A stretch of DNA of 64,000 nucleotides from Pyxidicoccus xibeiensis (lineage in GTDB: Bacteria > Myxococcota > Myxococcia > Myxococcales > Myxococcaceae). Where the stretch lies: contig NZ_JAJVKV010000001.1 in NCBI RefSeq assembly GCF_024198175.1, positions 1,798,001-1,862,000 on the forward strand, in the 5' to 3' direction. Below are positions 1 to 8,969 of this stretch, in pieces. The position numbers and the translations under genes were made by a program. How positions within the stretch are numbered: position 1 is the stretch's first letter; every line of letters begins with the position of its first letter. Below the pieces are notes generated by a model. It did not search any database and had not been told where the DNA came from. It saw only the letters and a list, made by a program, of their open reading frames with translations.

Positions 1-771
1 TTCACCGTCTCGGACCACGTGAATGGCCACTTCCTGTCCGCGCAGGGGATGGACCCGGGCGGGGACCTCTTCAAGGCGGTGGGCGGGGACGCCAACTTCT
101 CGCGCATCGACGCGGAGGGCTCGCCCAAGGTGAAGCTGCGCCAGGGCTACGAGAAGAAGGTGGGCTACCCCGAGGACGGCGACGAGGCCTTCCGCACCAT
201 CGACGCGCTCACCGCCTTCGTGGCGGACTCCAGCGAGGAGACCTTCGTCGCCGAGCGGGACGCGTGGATGGACCCGCGCGACTACGAGGACTGGTGGATT
301 CTGTCGCAGCTGGGCTACACGGCGGACTCGGTGGCGAAGAATGCCTACCACTACCGGCCGCGAGGACCGGGGGCGCGGTTCCGCTTCATCCCGTGGGACC
401 TGGACGCCAGCTTCGGGCAGAACTGGAACACGCTGCGGCTGAACGTGGATGAGCTGGAGCCCTTCACCTCGAGGAACCTCCTCTTCAAGCGCATGGTGGA
501 GACGCCCGCCATCGCTGGGCCCATGCGGGAGCGCTTCCGCGGACTGCTCGAAGGGCCGCTGCACCGGGACGTGGTGCTGGGGCTCATCGATGGGTACCAC
601 CGCGAGCTGCGCGCCGCGGCGCTGAAGGACGAGGCCCGCTGGGGCGAGCAGCACCGCACCTTCCCGCGCTGGAGCGGGCGCACGGACATGAACGACTACG
701 AGGGCGAGGTGGCGTACCTGCGCTCGTGGGTGGACGCGCGCTGGCGGTTGCTGGAGGAGGAACTGCGCTGA
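1..771 (+). CDS. CotH-like kinase family protein, C-terminal part (5' end outside window)
   Basis: The frame is open from base 1 to the TGA at 769-771, so only the last 256 residues are present. The segment FRFIPWDLDASFGQNW (about residues 127-142 of the visible part) matches the PWDLD..FG motif of CotH kinases, which phosphorylate secreted or spore-coat proteins. The methionine at 19-21 is internal, not a credible start. The remaining sequence is helical and charged, as expected of the C-terminal lobe. Without the N-terminus a signal peptide or lipobox cannot be assessed. CotH proteins in myxobacteria are often cell-envelope proteins, so an extracytoplasmic role is an inference only. Confidence 0.75.
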   Translation, partial: FTVSDHVNGHFLSAQGMDPGGDLFKAVGGDANFSRIDAEGSPKVKLRQGYEKKVGYPEDGDEAFRTIDALTAFVADSSEETFVAERDAWMDPRDYEDWWILSQLGYTADSVAKNAYHYRPRGPGARFRFIPWDLDASFGQNWNTLRLNVDELEPFTSRNLLFKRMVETPAIAGPMRERFRGLLEGPLHRDVVLGLIDGYHRELRAAALKDEARWGEQHRTFPRWSGRTDMNDYEGEVAYLRSWVDARWRLLEEELR

Positions 772-852
772 ATCACGAACAGGGGGCTGCGCGGATTTCC
801 CGGCCCCGTTATCTGGACGCGCGGCTTGAGCTGACGCGAGGAGCGCACCCGG

Positions 853-1527
853 ATGATTGACCTGTACACGTGGACGACGCCCAATGGCTACAAGGTCTCG
901 ATAGCGCTGGAGGAGCTGGGGCTGCCCTACACCGTGCACCCGCTGGACATCGGCACGGGCGTGCAGAAGCAGCCGGAGTTCCTGCGCATCAACCCCAACG
1001 GGCGCATCCCCGCCATCGTCGACAGGGACGCGGGTGACTTCGCGGTGTTCGAGTCGGGCGCCATCCTGCTGTACCTCGCGGAGAAGACGGGGAAGCTGAT
1101 GCCGGCGGACGTGAAGGGCCGCTCGCGCGTCATCCAGTGGCTCATGTTCCAGATGTCCGGCGTGGGGCCCATGCAGGGGCAGGCCAACGTCTTCTTCCGC
1201 TACTTCCCGGAGAAGCTGCAGCCGGCCATCGACCGGTACCAGAACGAGACGCGGCGGCTGTACACGGTGCTCGACACGCGGCTGAAGGAGAGCGAGTACC
1301 TGGCCGGTGACTACAGCATCGCGGACATCGCGACGTGGCCGTGGGTGCGCATGCATGACTGGGCGGGCGTGTCCGTGGATGGGCTGCCGAACCTCCAGCG
1401 CTGGCTGAAGGCGATTGCCGACCGGCCCGCCGTGAAGCGCGGGCTCGACGTGCCCTTCCCCCAGAAGAATGACGCCCGGACCGAGGAGGAGCGCGTCAAG
1501 GCGGCGCGGGCCATCACCCAGCGGTAG
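853..1527 (+). CDS. glutathione S-transferase family protein (YfcG/YghU-like)
   Basis: A 224-residue protein, the usual length of a soluble GST. The N-terminal thioredoxin-like domain reads [20 protein letters not shown], very close to the start of E. coli YfcG, and includes the TPNG turn used by this class instead of a catalytic Tyr/Ser/Cys. The glutathione-binding segments [11 protein letters not shown] and [15 protein letters not shown] follow at about residues 48-58 and 71-85. An all-alpha C-terminal domain completes it ([13 protein letters not shown] near residue 155). YfcG-class proteins act as glutathione-dependent disulfide-bond oxidoreductases; that function here is by family analogy. 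A GAGGAG Shine-Dalgarno lies about 9 nt before the ATG. Confidence 0.92.
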   Translation: MIDLYTWTTPNGYKVSIALEELGLPYTVHPLDIGTGVQKQPEFLRINPNGRIPAIVDRDAGDFAVFESGAILLYLAEKTGKLMPADVKGRSRVIQWLMFQMSGVGPMQGQANVFFRYFPEKLQPAIDRYQNETRRLYTVLDTRLKESEYLAGDYSIADIATWPWVRMHDWAGVSVDGLPNLQRWLKAIADRPAVKRGLDVPFPQKNDARTEEERVKAARAITQR

Positions 1528-1569
1528 CGGGGCCTCCAGGGTGGGGAGTCGTGCATAGACTCACGGCGC

Positions 1570-3117
1570 ATGTCCCGCCCTGCCCTACCCTTCCCGCGCT
1601 TCTCTTGTGCCGTGGCGGTGGGGGCCGTGGGCCCGGACTCGGTGCGCCTGTGGCTGCGCTCGGACGTGCCGGGCCCGCACCGGCTGGAGGTGTGGCCGCT
1701 GAATGGCGACGGTCCGCGGCGCTCCGTCTCCTGGCACTTCGCGCCGGCTGAAGACGCGGACGGCACCGGCACCCTGCTCTACCCCGGTGACTTCGCCGAC
1801 GCGCCTCCGCTCGCGTCCCTGCGGCGTCATGGCTTCCGCATCACCCGCGAAGCCGACGGGACGCTCGTGGGCGAAGGCCGCTTCGACACCGCGCCCGCGC
1901 TTCCGGAGGACACGCCCCCGTCCTTCAGCTTCGGCCTGCTGAGCTGTCACCAGCCCTTCCTGCCATCCGGCGCCGTGCGGCCCGCCTCCGAGGCCATGCT
2001 GGAGGCCACCCGCCGCACGCTGGAGTCGCACGACGCGCGCTTCCTCCTGCTGGGCGGCGACCAGGTGTACGTGGACGAGCCTCCCGCGCTGTCCCTCTTC
2101 GCTCCGGAGTACTTCCACCAGGTCGCCCCGCCAGGACGGGCGCGACTGGAGGACTGCTCGGCGGCGGAGGTGCGGCGGCTGTACCAGCACCGCTACCGCC
2201 AGTTCTGGGACCTGCCCGGCTGGCGCGGGCTGCTGGCGGACTACCCCACGTGGCCCATGATTGATGACCACGAGGTGGTGAACAACTGGGGCGCCGAGCC
2301 CGAGCACGCCGGCCCCACGTGGCGGCAGGTCGACCTGGGCGCGCGCGCGGCGTACTTCGACTACCAGGCCTCACGCGTGCTGGGCCCGGCTGCCGGTGGC
2401 CCGCCCGCCACCTTCGACTTCAGCTTCGACTACGGCAGCACCGGCATCTACGCCATGGACCTGCGCAGCCAGCGGCGTGGCGGTGAGCACCCGCGCGTCT
2501 ACTCGCCCGAGCAGCTCGCGCGCCTTTCCTCGTGGCTGGAGGCACACCAGGACAGCCACGCGGTGTTCCTCCTGCTGAGCGTGCCCATGGTGTACGTGGC
2601 CTCATGGGCGTCGGTGGGCATCTCCCTGCTGCGCAGCCACCGGGGCGACGCGAGGGACCGCTGGACGCACCCGTGGAACCTGCCCGACCGGGACCGGCTG
2701 CTGGCGTTGCTGCTCGCGCACCAGCGCCGCTGTCCCGCGCAGCGCGTGGTGCTGCTCAGCGGGGACGTGCACCTGGGCTGCGCGTTCGCCATCGACTGGC
2801 TGGGCGACTCGCACGGCACGCTGTACCAGTTCACCTCCAGCGCGGTGACGCACCACACGCGTGGCTTCTCCGCGTGGGCTGCCGGCCACCTGCCTCGCAC
2901 GGAGGTGCTGCTGAAGGTGGAGGACGGCCCGGTGGCGCGGCTCGTCCGGATGGACGGCGTGGAGGGCGCGGACCACAACCCCTACAGCGGGCTCAACGTG
3001 GGCGTGGTGGAGGTGAAGGACCGGGGCCCCCACTCCACCGTGCGCTTCAAGCTCGTGGGCCAGGACCCGCGCCGCCCGGACCGGCCTGTCACCGTGTTCG
3101 ACACCGGCGAGCTGTGA
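1570..3117 (+). CDS. PhoD-like alkaline phosphatase family protein
   Basis: A 515-residue metallophosphatase-like protein. Visible metal-site motifs of the PhoD family are LLLGGDQVYVDEP (about 158-170), WPMIDDHEVVNNWG (about 228-241) and LLSGDVHLGCAFAIDW (about 396-411), in the expected order. PhoD enzymes hydrolyse phosphomonoesters or diesters using iron and calcium. There is no Tat (RRxFL) or Sec signal peptide at the N-terminus (MSRPALPFPRF), unlike classical secreted PhoD, so this looks cytoplasmic and its natural substrate is uncertain. It ends 15 bp before the convergent hydrolase gene. Confidence 0.85.
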   Translation: MSRPALPFPRFSCAVAVGAVGPDSVRLWLRSDVPGPHRLEVWPLNGDGPRRSVSWHFAPAEDADGTGTLLYPGDFADAPPLASLRRHGFRITREADGTLVGEGRFDTAPALPEDTPPSFSFGLLSCHQPFLPSGAVRPASEAMLEATRRTLESHDARFLLLGGDQVYVDEPPALSLFAPEYFHQVAPPGRARLEDCSAAEVRRLYQHRYRQFWDLPGWRGLLADYPTWPMIDDHEVVNNWGAEPEHAGPTWRQVDLGARAAYFDYQASRVLGPAAGGPPATFDFSFDYGSTGIYAMDLRSQRRGGEHPRVYSPEQLARLSSWLEAHQDSHAVFLLLSVPMVYVASWASVGISLLRSHRGDARDRWTHPWNLPDRDRLLALLLAHQRRCPAQRVVLLSGDVHLGCAFAIDWLGDSHGTLYQFTSSAVTHHTRGFSAWAAGHLPRTEVLLKVEDGPVARLVRMDGVEGADHNPYSGLNVGVVEVKDRGPHSTVRFKLVGQDPRRPDRPVTVFDTGEL

Positions 3118-3132
3118 CGCCCTCCCCTACCC

Positions 3133-3906
3133 TCACTTCAGCGTGGCGAGGAACGCGTCGAGCTCGGCGTTGAACTTCTCCGGCGCGTCCATCATCAGCC
3201 AATGGCTCACGCCGGTGAACACGGTGTGGGGGATGCCCGGGTAGAGCAGATGATAGGCATTGGGCTGGATGAAGGCGTCCACGACGAGCGTGTGGACGGG
3301 GCCCTTGTAGCGCTCGAACACCTTGTCTGAGTCGTACGCGAGCAGGCTCTCCAGCGAGTTGACGACCACCTCGCGCGGCGTGGCGTGCAGCCAGCGCATC
3401 ACCGCCTCGCGCGTGTGCGGCTTCGCGTTCTGGAGGATGGGCGCGAACCAGCCGTCGATGAAGTCGCGGTACTTCTCCGGGCGGATGCCGTCGCGGAACC
3501 AGGCGAGCTGCTCGGGAGGCAGCGGCGGCATCGTGCCGGCCGTGTCCACGAGGACGAGCCCGGCGAGCCGCTCGGGCCAGCGGATGGTGTACTCGCCCGC
3601 CACCGTGCCGCCGAGGCTGTGCCCCACGAGGACGAAGCGCTCCAACCCCAGCGCGTCCGCCACCGCCTGGATGTCCTCGGCCATGTCCACCGTGGTGTAG
3701 CGCCCCTTCGGGTCCAGGTCCGAGTCCCCCATGCCGCGCAGGTCGAAGGACACGGAGCGCTGCTTCAGGTGCGCCTGCTGCGCGGCCCACTGCTCACGGT
3801 GGCCGGCGTTGCTGTTGACGAAGAGCACGGGGAGCCCACCTTCACCGGAGTCGGTGACGGCGAGCCGGCCCGCGGGGCCCTGGACTGTGCGGGTGGTGGA
3901 TGCCAT
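3133..3906 (-). CDS. alpha/beta hydrolase
   Basis: A 257-residue alpha/beta-hydrolase-fold protein starting MASTTRTVQG. The sequence shows the oxyanion-side strand PVLFVNSNAGHREQW, the nucleophile elbow LVGHSLGGTVAGEY (GHSLG, Ser nucleophile), an acid region VVDAFIQPN and a late histidine in FTGVSHWLMMDAPEKF. This catalytic set fits esterases, haloperoxidase-like or C-C hydrolases; the substrate cannot be told. An upstream in-frame start at 3945 would add 13 residues (MLASRGAVPSFLA); the internal ATG was chosen because homologous folds begin close to it, although no strong ribosome-binding site precedes either. Confidence 0.88.
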   Translation of the reverse strand: MASTTRTVQGPAGRLAVTDSGEGGLPVLFVNSNAGHREQWAAQQAHLKQRSVSFDLRGMGDSDLDPKGRYTTVDMAEDIQAVADALGLERFVLVGHSLGGTVAGEYTIRWPERLAGLVLVDTAGTMPPLPPEQLAWFRDGIRPEKYRDFIDGWFAPILQNAKPHTREAVMRWLHATPREVVVNSLESLLAYDSDKVFERYKGPVHTLVVDAFIQPNAYHLLYPGIPHTVFTGVSHWLMMDAPEKFNAELDAFLATLK

Positions 3907-5272
3907 GGCCAGGAAGGATGGCACGGCTCCCCTGCTCGCGAGCACGTTGCTTCACGCCTGGAGCGTGAGTGTCGCGTTTCCGAAGGGAACCTCACTTCGG
4001 GACCCGCTGCCCTGCCCTCACGGTTCCCAGGCGCATGCGAAGGGACAGGTGCCACCGTCCGCATGCGGGGAGCCACTGCTCAGCCGGGACCCGCGAGGAG
4101 CCACGTGGAACGTCCGCACGTGATGAGCCACGGGCAGGGCGGGAGCGCATTGGAAGGCCACTGTTCGGAAATGTCGGGGGTTTTCGCGCCGCAAATGTCC
4201 CGACATTTCCGAACAGCAAGGCGTCGGGTCGCGTCCGGACCGTGCTCGCGGTGCACGCACGGCTGCCTCGGCGTCACCTGCGTGAGGAGGACGGGGCCCG
4301 TCTGGCCTCAAGGCGTCCCGCCCCCGGCTCACGAGACACGGCCACCCTCTCCTGCTCCAGCTTCTTGCGCCCACGCCTGGTGGCCCCAATGAGCCCACGC
4401 GCCACTCCAGGGCGGGCAGGGACATGTCGAGGGACAGCGGCCCGCGGGCCGCCAGCGTGTCCAGCAGCGGCTCCGTCACGAGCGTGCACCTCGGCTCCAT
4501 GGGTGCGCTCCACGAACAGCGGCCGGGCCCTCGGGACGGAACCGCCCACCACGCACGACCCTGTTGCTGAAATGAAACAGCGAGGCTGTCCGGGGCCCCT
4601 GCCGGGCACCGGGCCTGCGTCAGCCCGCATGTCAGACCCCCCGGCTATTCATATCCCCGTCGCGCACACGGGGGCGTCGGACCCTTGAGGCCCGAGCTCG
4701 TCCACCGCTGCGCCCTCACCGCACGGACTGGTCCGCCTTCCGTGTGTGCGACGCCATGACTCACCCCACGGGCTCGGGAAGCCGCGTGGGGAAGGACGGC
4801 GCGTCCTCGGCACCGGGGGAAACCCGGGGAGGCGCCAGCGCGGGGTGGACCTTCGGGCCCGCTCGTCGGGAGGTGTGCCGCCCACCGGGGGAGGGTGGCG
4901 TCACCGCTACCGGACCGCCCCGCGAGACATCTTCAAAACGCCATCCAGGCCGGAGGGGCGTCGCCAGCAGGTCTGGGGCGACCTTCCGGAGGGTGGCCGG
5001 TGCGCGCGAGGCAGGCAGGTCTTCAACCCCTCCCACTGCCTGCCTCGCGCGCTCCCGTAAACCTTCGTGGGTGAGGGGAGGGCAGGGCGCTCGGTCCGCC
5101 GGGTGCTGCCCTCCTCAGCCCCTTTGCTTGCCAAGGGCCCGCGCCAGGGACATACGGAGGCCCGAAAGGTCGCGGCGCGCGAGGCCAGGGTGCCCCGGTG
5201 CCACGCGGCGGCGCCGGGCCCTGTCAGGCTCCCCTGTCAGGCTCCGGCTTCCGCCAGCGACTCTCGTGAGCG
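3907..5272. other. gene-free interval upstream of mnmG
   Basis: About 1.37 kb without a convincing gene. Open frames exist on both strands, as expected at this GC content, but none has a recognisable domain or a ribosome-binding site with a sensible start. The only strong structure is the inverted repeat at 4161-4216, listed separately. No DnaA box or parS-like site was found in it. It supplies the promoter region of mnmG. Confidence 0.5.
4161..4216. repeat. perfect 18-bp inverted repeat (long hairpin)
   Basis: The arms 4161-4178 (CTGTTCGGAAATGTCGGG) and 4199-4216 are exact reverse complements separated by 20 nt. The loop side carries a further partial copy of the core (AAATGTC at 4193-4199), so GACATTT/AAATGTC occurs three times. 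It is not followed by a T-tract and is over 200 bp from any gene end, so a simple terminator is unlikely. It may be a dispersed palindromic element or a paired operator. Confidence 0.7.
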
Positions 5273-7120
5273 ATGGGACTCCGGTACGACGTCATCGTGG
5301 TGGGGCTGGGCCATGCGGGCTGCGAGGCGGCGCTCGCCTGCGCGCGCATGGGGCTGGCCACGCTGGGCCTCACCCTGAAGAAGGACCGCGCCGCCGTCAT
5401 GAGCTGCAACCCCGCCGTGGGGGGCACCGCCAAGGGCCACCTCGTGCGCGAGCTGGATGCGCTCGGCGGAGAGATGGGGCGCGCGGCGGACGCGGCCGGC
5501 ACGCACTTCAAGACGCTCAACGCCTCCAAGGGGCCCGCCGTCCAGGCCACGCGCGTGCTGTGCGACCGTGAGGCGTACTCGGCGGGCATGCGCGCCGTCC
5601 TCTTCTCGCAGCCGGACCTCACGGTGCTGGAGGGCGAGGTGGCCTCCGTCGTCGCCGAGGGCGGGCGGGTGGCGGGCGTGGTGCTGGGGGACGGCACCCA
5701 GGTGGCGGCCTCCGCGGTGCTGCTCACCACGGGGACGTTCCTGCAGGCGCTGATGCACGTGGGCGAGAAGAAGGAGGTCGGCGGGCGCCTGGGAGACGAC
5801 GCCGCGCGCGGCCTGTCCGACTCGCTGCGCGCGCTCGGCTTCACGCTGGGCCGCTTCAAGACGGGGACGCCGGCGCGGCTGGCGCGCGAGAGCATCGACT
5901 GGGACGCGGTGGAGCCGCAGCCCGGGGACTTCCCTGTGCGCCCGTTCTCCTGGCGCACGAAGGGGGAGGTGGCCTCGGGCGAGCCCTTCCCGCGGCAGCC
6001 CGCCGTCACCTGCGGCATCACCTCCACGACGCTGCAGACGCACCAGGTGCTGCGCGACAACCTGCACCGCTCGCCGCTGTACCAGGGGGAAATCGTCGGC
6101 CGGGGGCCGCGCTACTGCCCGTCGCTGGAGGACAAGGTGGTGCGCTTCGCCGCGCGCGAGCGGCACCAGGTCTTCCTGGAGCCCGAGGGGCCCACGTCGC
6201 CGCTGGTGTACCCGGCGGGCCTGTCCACCAGCCTGCCCGCGGACGTGCAGCTCACCTTCCTGCGCACCATTCCGGGGCTCGAGCGGGTGGAGGTGGTCCG
6301 TTACGGCTACGCGGTGGAGTACGACTACGCGCCGCCCACGCAGCTCAAGTCCACGCTGGAGACGAAGGCCGTGGCGGGCCTGTACTTCGCGGGGCAGCTC
6401 AACGGCACCTCGGGCTACGAGGAGGCCGCCTTCCAGGGGCTGTGGGCCGGCATCAACGCGGCGCTCGCGGTGAAGGGCGAGCCGCCGCTGCTGCCCGGCC
6501 GCGACGAGGCGCACGGCGCGGTGCTGGTGGACGACCTGGTGACGAAGGGCGTGGACGAGCCGTTCCGCATGTTCACCAGCCGCTCGGAGCACCGGCTGAA
6601 GCTGCGCGAGGGCAACGCGGACCTGCGGCTGGCGCGGCACGGGCACCGGGTGGGCCTCTTGCCCCGCGAGGCGCTGGAGCGGGCGGAGGCTCGGGCGCGC
6701 GCGGTGGGGGACGAGGTGGCGCGGCTGAAGCGCACCGGCCTGGCCGCGCGGCTCAAGCGGCCGGAGGTGACGTACGCGCAGTTGGGGGAGGGGAGGGAGG
6801 ACTGGCCCGCGCTGCCTCCGGAGGTGGCGGAGGAGGTGGAGGTGGAGGTGAAGTACGAGGGCTACATCGCCCAGGCGGCGAGGGCGGCGGCGCGCGAGGC
6901 GGAGTCGACGGACCGGTGGCGGATTCCGGAGGGCTTCGCCTTCGCCGAGGTGCGCGGGCTGAGCCGCGAGGCGGTGGAGAAGCTGACGGCGCACCGCCCC
7001 GGGACGGTGGGGCAGGCGCGGCGGATTCCGGGCCTCACGCCCGCCGCGGTGTCGCTGCTGCTGGTGGCCCTGAAGCGCGGCCCGGTGCCCCCGGCAGGCG
7101 GCCCGCAGCCCCTGGAGTGA
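5273..7120 (+). CDS. mnmG: tRNA uridine-5-carboxymethylaminomethyl modification enzyme MnmG (GidA)
   Basis: A 615-residue protein of standard MnmG length. The FAD-binding motif [12 protein letters not shown] sits at about residues 11-22, followed by the family signature [20 protein letters not shown] (about 44-63). The central block [15 protein letters not shown] and the helical C-terminal domain with [13 protein letters not shown] are also present. With MnmE it installs the cmnm5 group on U34 of several tRNAs using FAD and methylene-tetrahydrofolate. It is followed 98 bp later by rsmG, the usual gidA-gidB order near bacterial replication origins. The ATG at 5273 gives the conserved N-terminus directly. 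Confidence 0.97.
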   Translation: MGLRYDVIVVGLGHAGCEAALACARMGLATLGLTLKKDRAAVMSCNPAVGGTAKGHLVRELDALGGEMGRAADAAGTHFKTLNASKGPAVQATRVLCDREAYSAGMRAVLFSQPDLTVLEGEVASVVAEGGRVAGVVLGDGTQVAASAVLLTTGTFLQALMHVGEKKEVGGRLGDDAARGLSDSLRALGFTLGRFKTGTPARLARESIDWDAVEPQPGDFPVRPFSWRTKGEVASGEPFPRQPAVTCGITSTTLQTHQVLRDNLHRSPLYQGEIVGRGPRYCPSLEDKVVRFAARERHQVFLEPEGPTSPLVYPAGLSTSLPADVQLTFLRTIPGLERVEVVRYGYAVEYDYAPPTQLKSTLETKAVAGLYFAGQLNGTSGYEEAAFQGLWAGINAALAVKGEPPLLPGRDEAHGAVLVDDLVTKGVDEPFRMFTSRSEHRLKLREGNADLRLARHGHRVGLLPREALERAEARARAVGDEVARLKRTGLAARLKRPEVTYAQLGEGREDWPALPPEVAEEVEVEVKYEGYIAQAARAAAREAESTDRWRIPEGFAFAEVRGLSREAVEKLTAHRPGTVGQARRIPGLTPAAVSLLLVALKRGPVPPAGGPQPLE

Positions 7121-7133
7121 TCAGGAATGGGGC

Positions 7134-7142
7134 TGTGGATAA
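7134..7142 (-). promoter_or_regulatory. perfect DnaA box
   Basis: TGTGGATAA, the exact complement of TTATCCACA, in the mnmG-rsmG intergenic region. A second identical box lies 84 bp downstream. No other perfect copy was noticed in the window. Confidence 0.6.
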
Positions 7143-7217
7143 CGTGTGGGAAACTTTGGGGACAGCCGCCGCCTGAGTGATTCCAGGGGGTTGAAGGCAT
7201 GTTCGGAGTGGAGGCGT

Positions 7218-7226
7218 TGTGGATAA
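7218..7226 (-). promoter_or_regulatory. perfect DnaA box overlapping the rsmG start
   Basis: TGTGGATAA again; the GTG start codon of rsmG (7219-7221) lies inside it. DnaA binding here could affect rsmG expression or form part of an origin-associated DnaA cluster. Both are inferences from an exact sequence match. Confidence 0.6.
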
Positions 7227-7872
7227 CGCGCGGTTCGTAGATCTGTTCGCGTCCGGGAGCCGGGCGCTGGGCGTGACGGTGGCGGAGGACGTGGGGCCCC
7301 AGCTGCAGCGGCTGATGGCGGAGCTCTTGAAGTGGAACGCGAAGGTGAACCTCACGGCGATTACGGCGCCGGAGGAGGTGCTGGAGAAGCACTTCCTGGA
7401 CTCGCTGGCGGTGCTGCCGGAGGTGACGGGCGCGGCGACGCTGCTGGACCTCGGCGCGGGCGCGGGCTTCCCGGGGCTGCCGCTGAAGCTGGCGCTGCCG
7501 GCGCTGGGCGTGACGCTGGTGGACACGGTGGGGAAGAAGGTCGCCTTCATCAAGGCGGCCGCCGCGAGCCTGGGGCTGCAGGGCGTGCGCGGGCTGCATG
7601 CGCGCGCGGAGGGCAGGCCGGAGGTGGAGGGGATTGCGCGCGCCGAGGTGCTGATTGCGCGCGCGTTCATGGACCTGCCGGACTGGCTCGCGCTGGCGCC
7701 GGCGTACGTGGCGCCGGGCGGGCGCGTGGTGGCGATGCTCGGCAAGGCGCAGCCGGACGCGGAGCTGGCGGCGCGCGCGGCGGAGCGGCAGCTGCGCGTC
7801 GTGTCCGCGCGGGCGTACCGGCTGCCGTTCTCCGGCGCCGAGCGCCAGGTCGCGGTGTTCGCGAAGGAGTGA
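7219..7872 (+). CDS. rsmG: 16S rRNA (guanine-527-N7)-methyltransferase RsmG (GidB)
   Basis: A 217-residue class I SAM methyltransferase. The family signature KWNAKVNLTAI (about 39-49) and HFLDSLAVLP (about 58-67) precede the SAM-binding motif LLDLGAGAGFPGLPL (about 75-89). The enzyme methylates G527 of 16S rRNA. The start is a GTG that overlaps a DnaA box; an ATG at 7199 is out of frame and no in-frame ATG is nearby. In many bacteria rsmG is followed directly by parA-parB; here a hypothetical gene, a histidine kinase and the parS array separate them. Confidence 0.95.
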   Translation: MDNARFVDLFASGSRALGVTVAEDVGPQLQRLMAELLKWNAKVNLTAITAPEEVLEKHFLDSLAVLPEVTGAATLLDLGAGAGFPGLPLKLALPALGVTLVDTVGKKVAFIKAAAASLGLQGVRGLHARAEGRPEVEGIARAEVLIARAFMDLPDWLALAPAYVAPGGRVVAMLGKAQPDAELAARAAERQLRVVSARAYRLPFSGAERQVAVFAKE

Positions 7873-8135
7873 GCGCGGCGCCGGGCCTCGCGCGGGGCAG
7901 GGGAGGGGACTGCCCTGCGCATCGACGGGTTGCAAGAGACCTGGATGACCTCGCGCGGGAGGGAGCACCGCGGCCCGTGGGGATGTCGGGTCTTCCGCAG
8001 GCACCGACTCCGGACGTGCGCCCGTGTGCCCCGTGCGTGGAACTGCTGACACGCTTCAGTCGGGCATTCGGGCGCGTGGCTCGCGGGGTGGCGGGGCGTG
8101 GGCGCACGGTTAGCTTCGTGTCGGGGGTGCCACGC

Positions 8136-8798
8136 ATGAAGCCGCTTCCCGTCGAAGGTCCGCTTGTCTGGCTGTACGAACCCAACCACGACGTGCTCGC
8201 GCGCGAGTCGCGGGCCGCCTTCGAGCAGCGCCTGGGTCCACCGCATGGCACGGACTCGCACGGTGACGGGCTCGGCCCCACGGCGTACTGGGTGTGGCGC
8301 GCGGAGTGCGGGCTGACGGTGGTGGCCCTCCACCGCGAGCGCACCGGCGACTTCCACGTCTTCGCGGAGGCGAATGAAATCGACCACACGCTCGCGCACC
8401 TCGGGTGGTGGCGGGACGAGGTCGAGTGGCGCGCGGACGGCGGCAAGCCTCGCGCGAAGGACGGCTGGGCCGTGTACCGGCAGGACGACACGGGCAACCG
8501 CCACGACGTCTGCGTGATGCCGGTGAAGGGCCACGCCGAGTGCCTCGCGCGCATGCTGGAGGCGCGGGCCCACAAGCAGTGGTACGCGGTGGAGGCGCGT
8601 GGAACACCGCCTCCGCTGCCTTCTCGGGAGCGGCCCCGGAAGGGCTGGGCCGTCATCCGCCAGGACGAGCACGGCAACCGGGCCGAGGTGGCCGTGCACC
8701 CGAGCGAGGACATCGCCCGCAAGCTCGCGGCCGCGTATGACGCCGAGCCCCGGCACAAGCAGGGCTACTTCGTCGAGCCCGTGACGCCGAAGTCCTGA
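8136..8798 (+). CDS. hypothetical protein with two RQDD..GNR..HKQ..FVE repeats
   Basis: A 220-residue protein starting MKPLPVEGP. The first ~100 residues are unrecognised. The second half holds two copies of one pattern. Copy one (about 108-154) runs GWAVYRQDDTGNR ... ARAHKQWYAVEARG; copy two (about 168-214) runs GWAVIRQDEHGNR ... EPRHKQGYFVEP. This pattern resembles the short actinobacterial proteins annotated as SPOR-like (VIRQDDNGNR ... RGHKQLYWVE); I rely on recall of that family, not a search. There is no signal peptide or membrane segment. The function is unknown. It lies between rsmG and a convergent histidine kinase gene. Confidence 0.75.
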   Translation: MKPLPVEGPLVWLYEPNHDVLARESRAAFEQRLGPPHGTDSHGDGLGPTAYWVWRAECGLTVVALHRERTGDFHVFAEANEIDHTLAHLGWWRDEVEWRADGGKPRAKDGWAVYRQDDTGNRHDVCVMPVKGHAECLARMLEARAHKQWYAVEARGTPPPLPSRERPRKGWAVIRQDEHGNRAEVAVHPSEDIARKLAAAYDAEPRHKQGYFVEPVTPKS

Positions 8799-8805
8799 GC
8801 GGGGA

Positions 8806-8894
8806 CTGGACCTCTGACGTCCAGGGCCCGAGTGGCCGACACCCCTGCGCCTCGGGGGCTCGGGCTGCCGGCACGCCGGACGGTGCGTGCCGGT
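8806..8894. terminator. convergent-gene hairpins (possible bidirectional terminator)
   Basis: Between the convergent ends at 8798 and 8970 there are two hairpins: CTGGAC/GTCCAG (8806-8811 with 8819-8824) and CCGGCAC/GTGCCGG (8868-8874 with 8887-8893). Neither has a T-tract, which is common in this GC range. Confidence 0.4.
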
Positions 8895-8969
8895 GCGGCC
8901 CCTTCATCCATGCCGCGGCGAGGTTCCGAGCGCCTGCACCCGGAGGCCTGACGTCGCGCGCCCGTGGGT

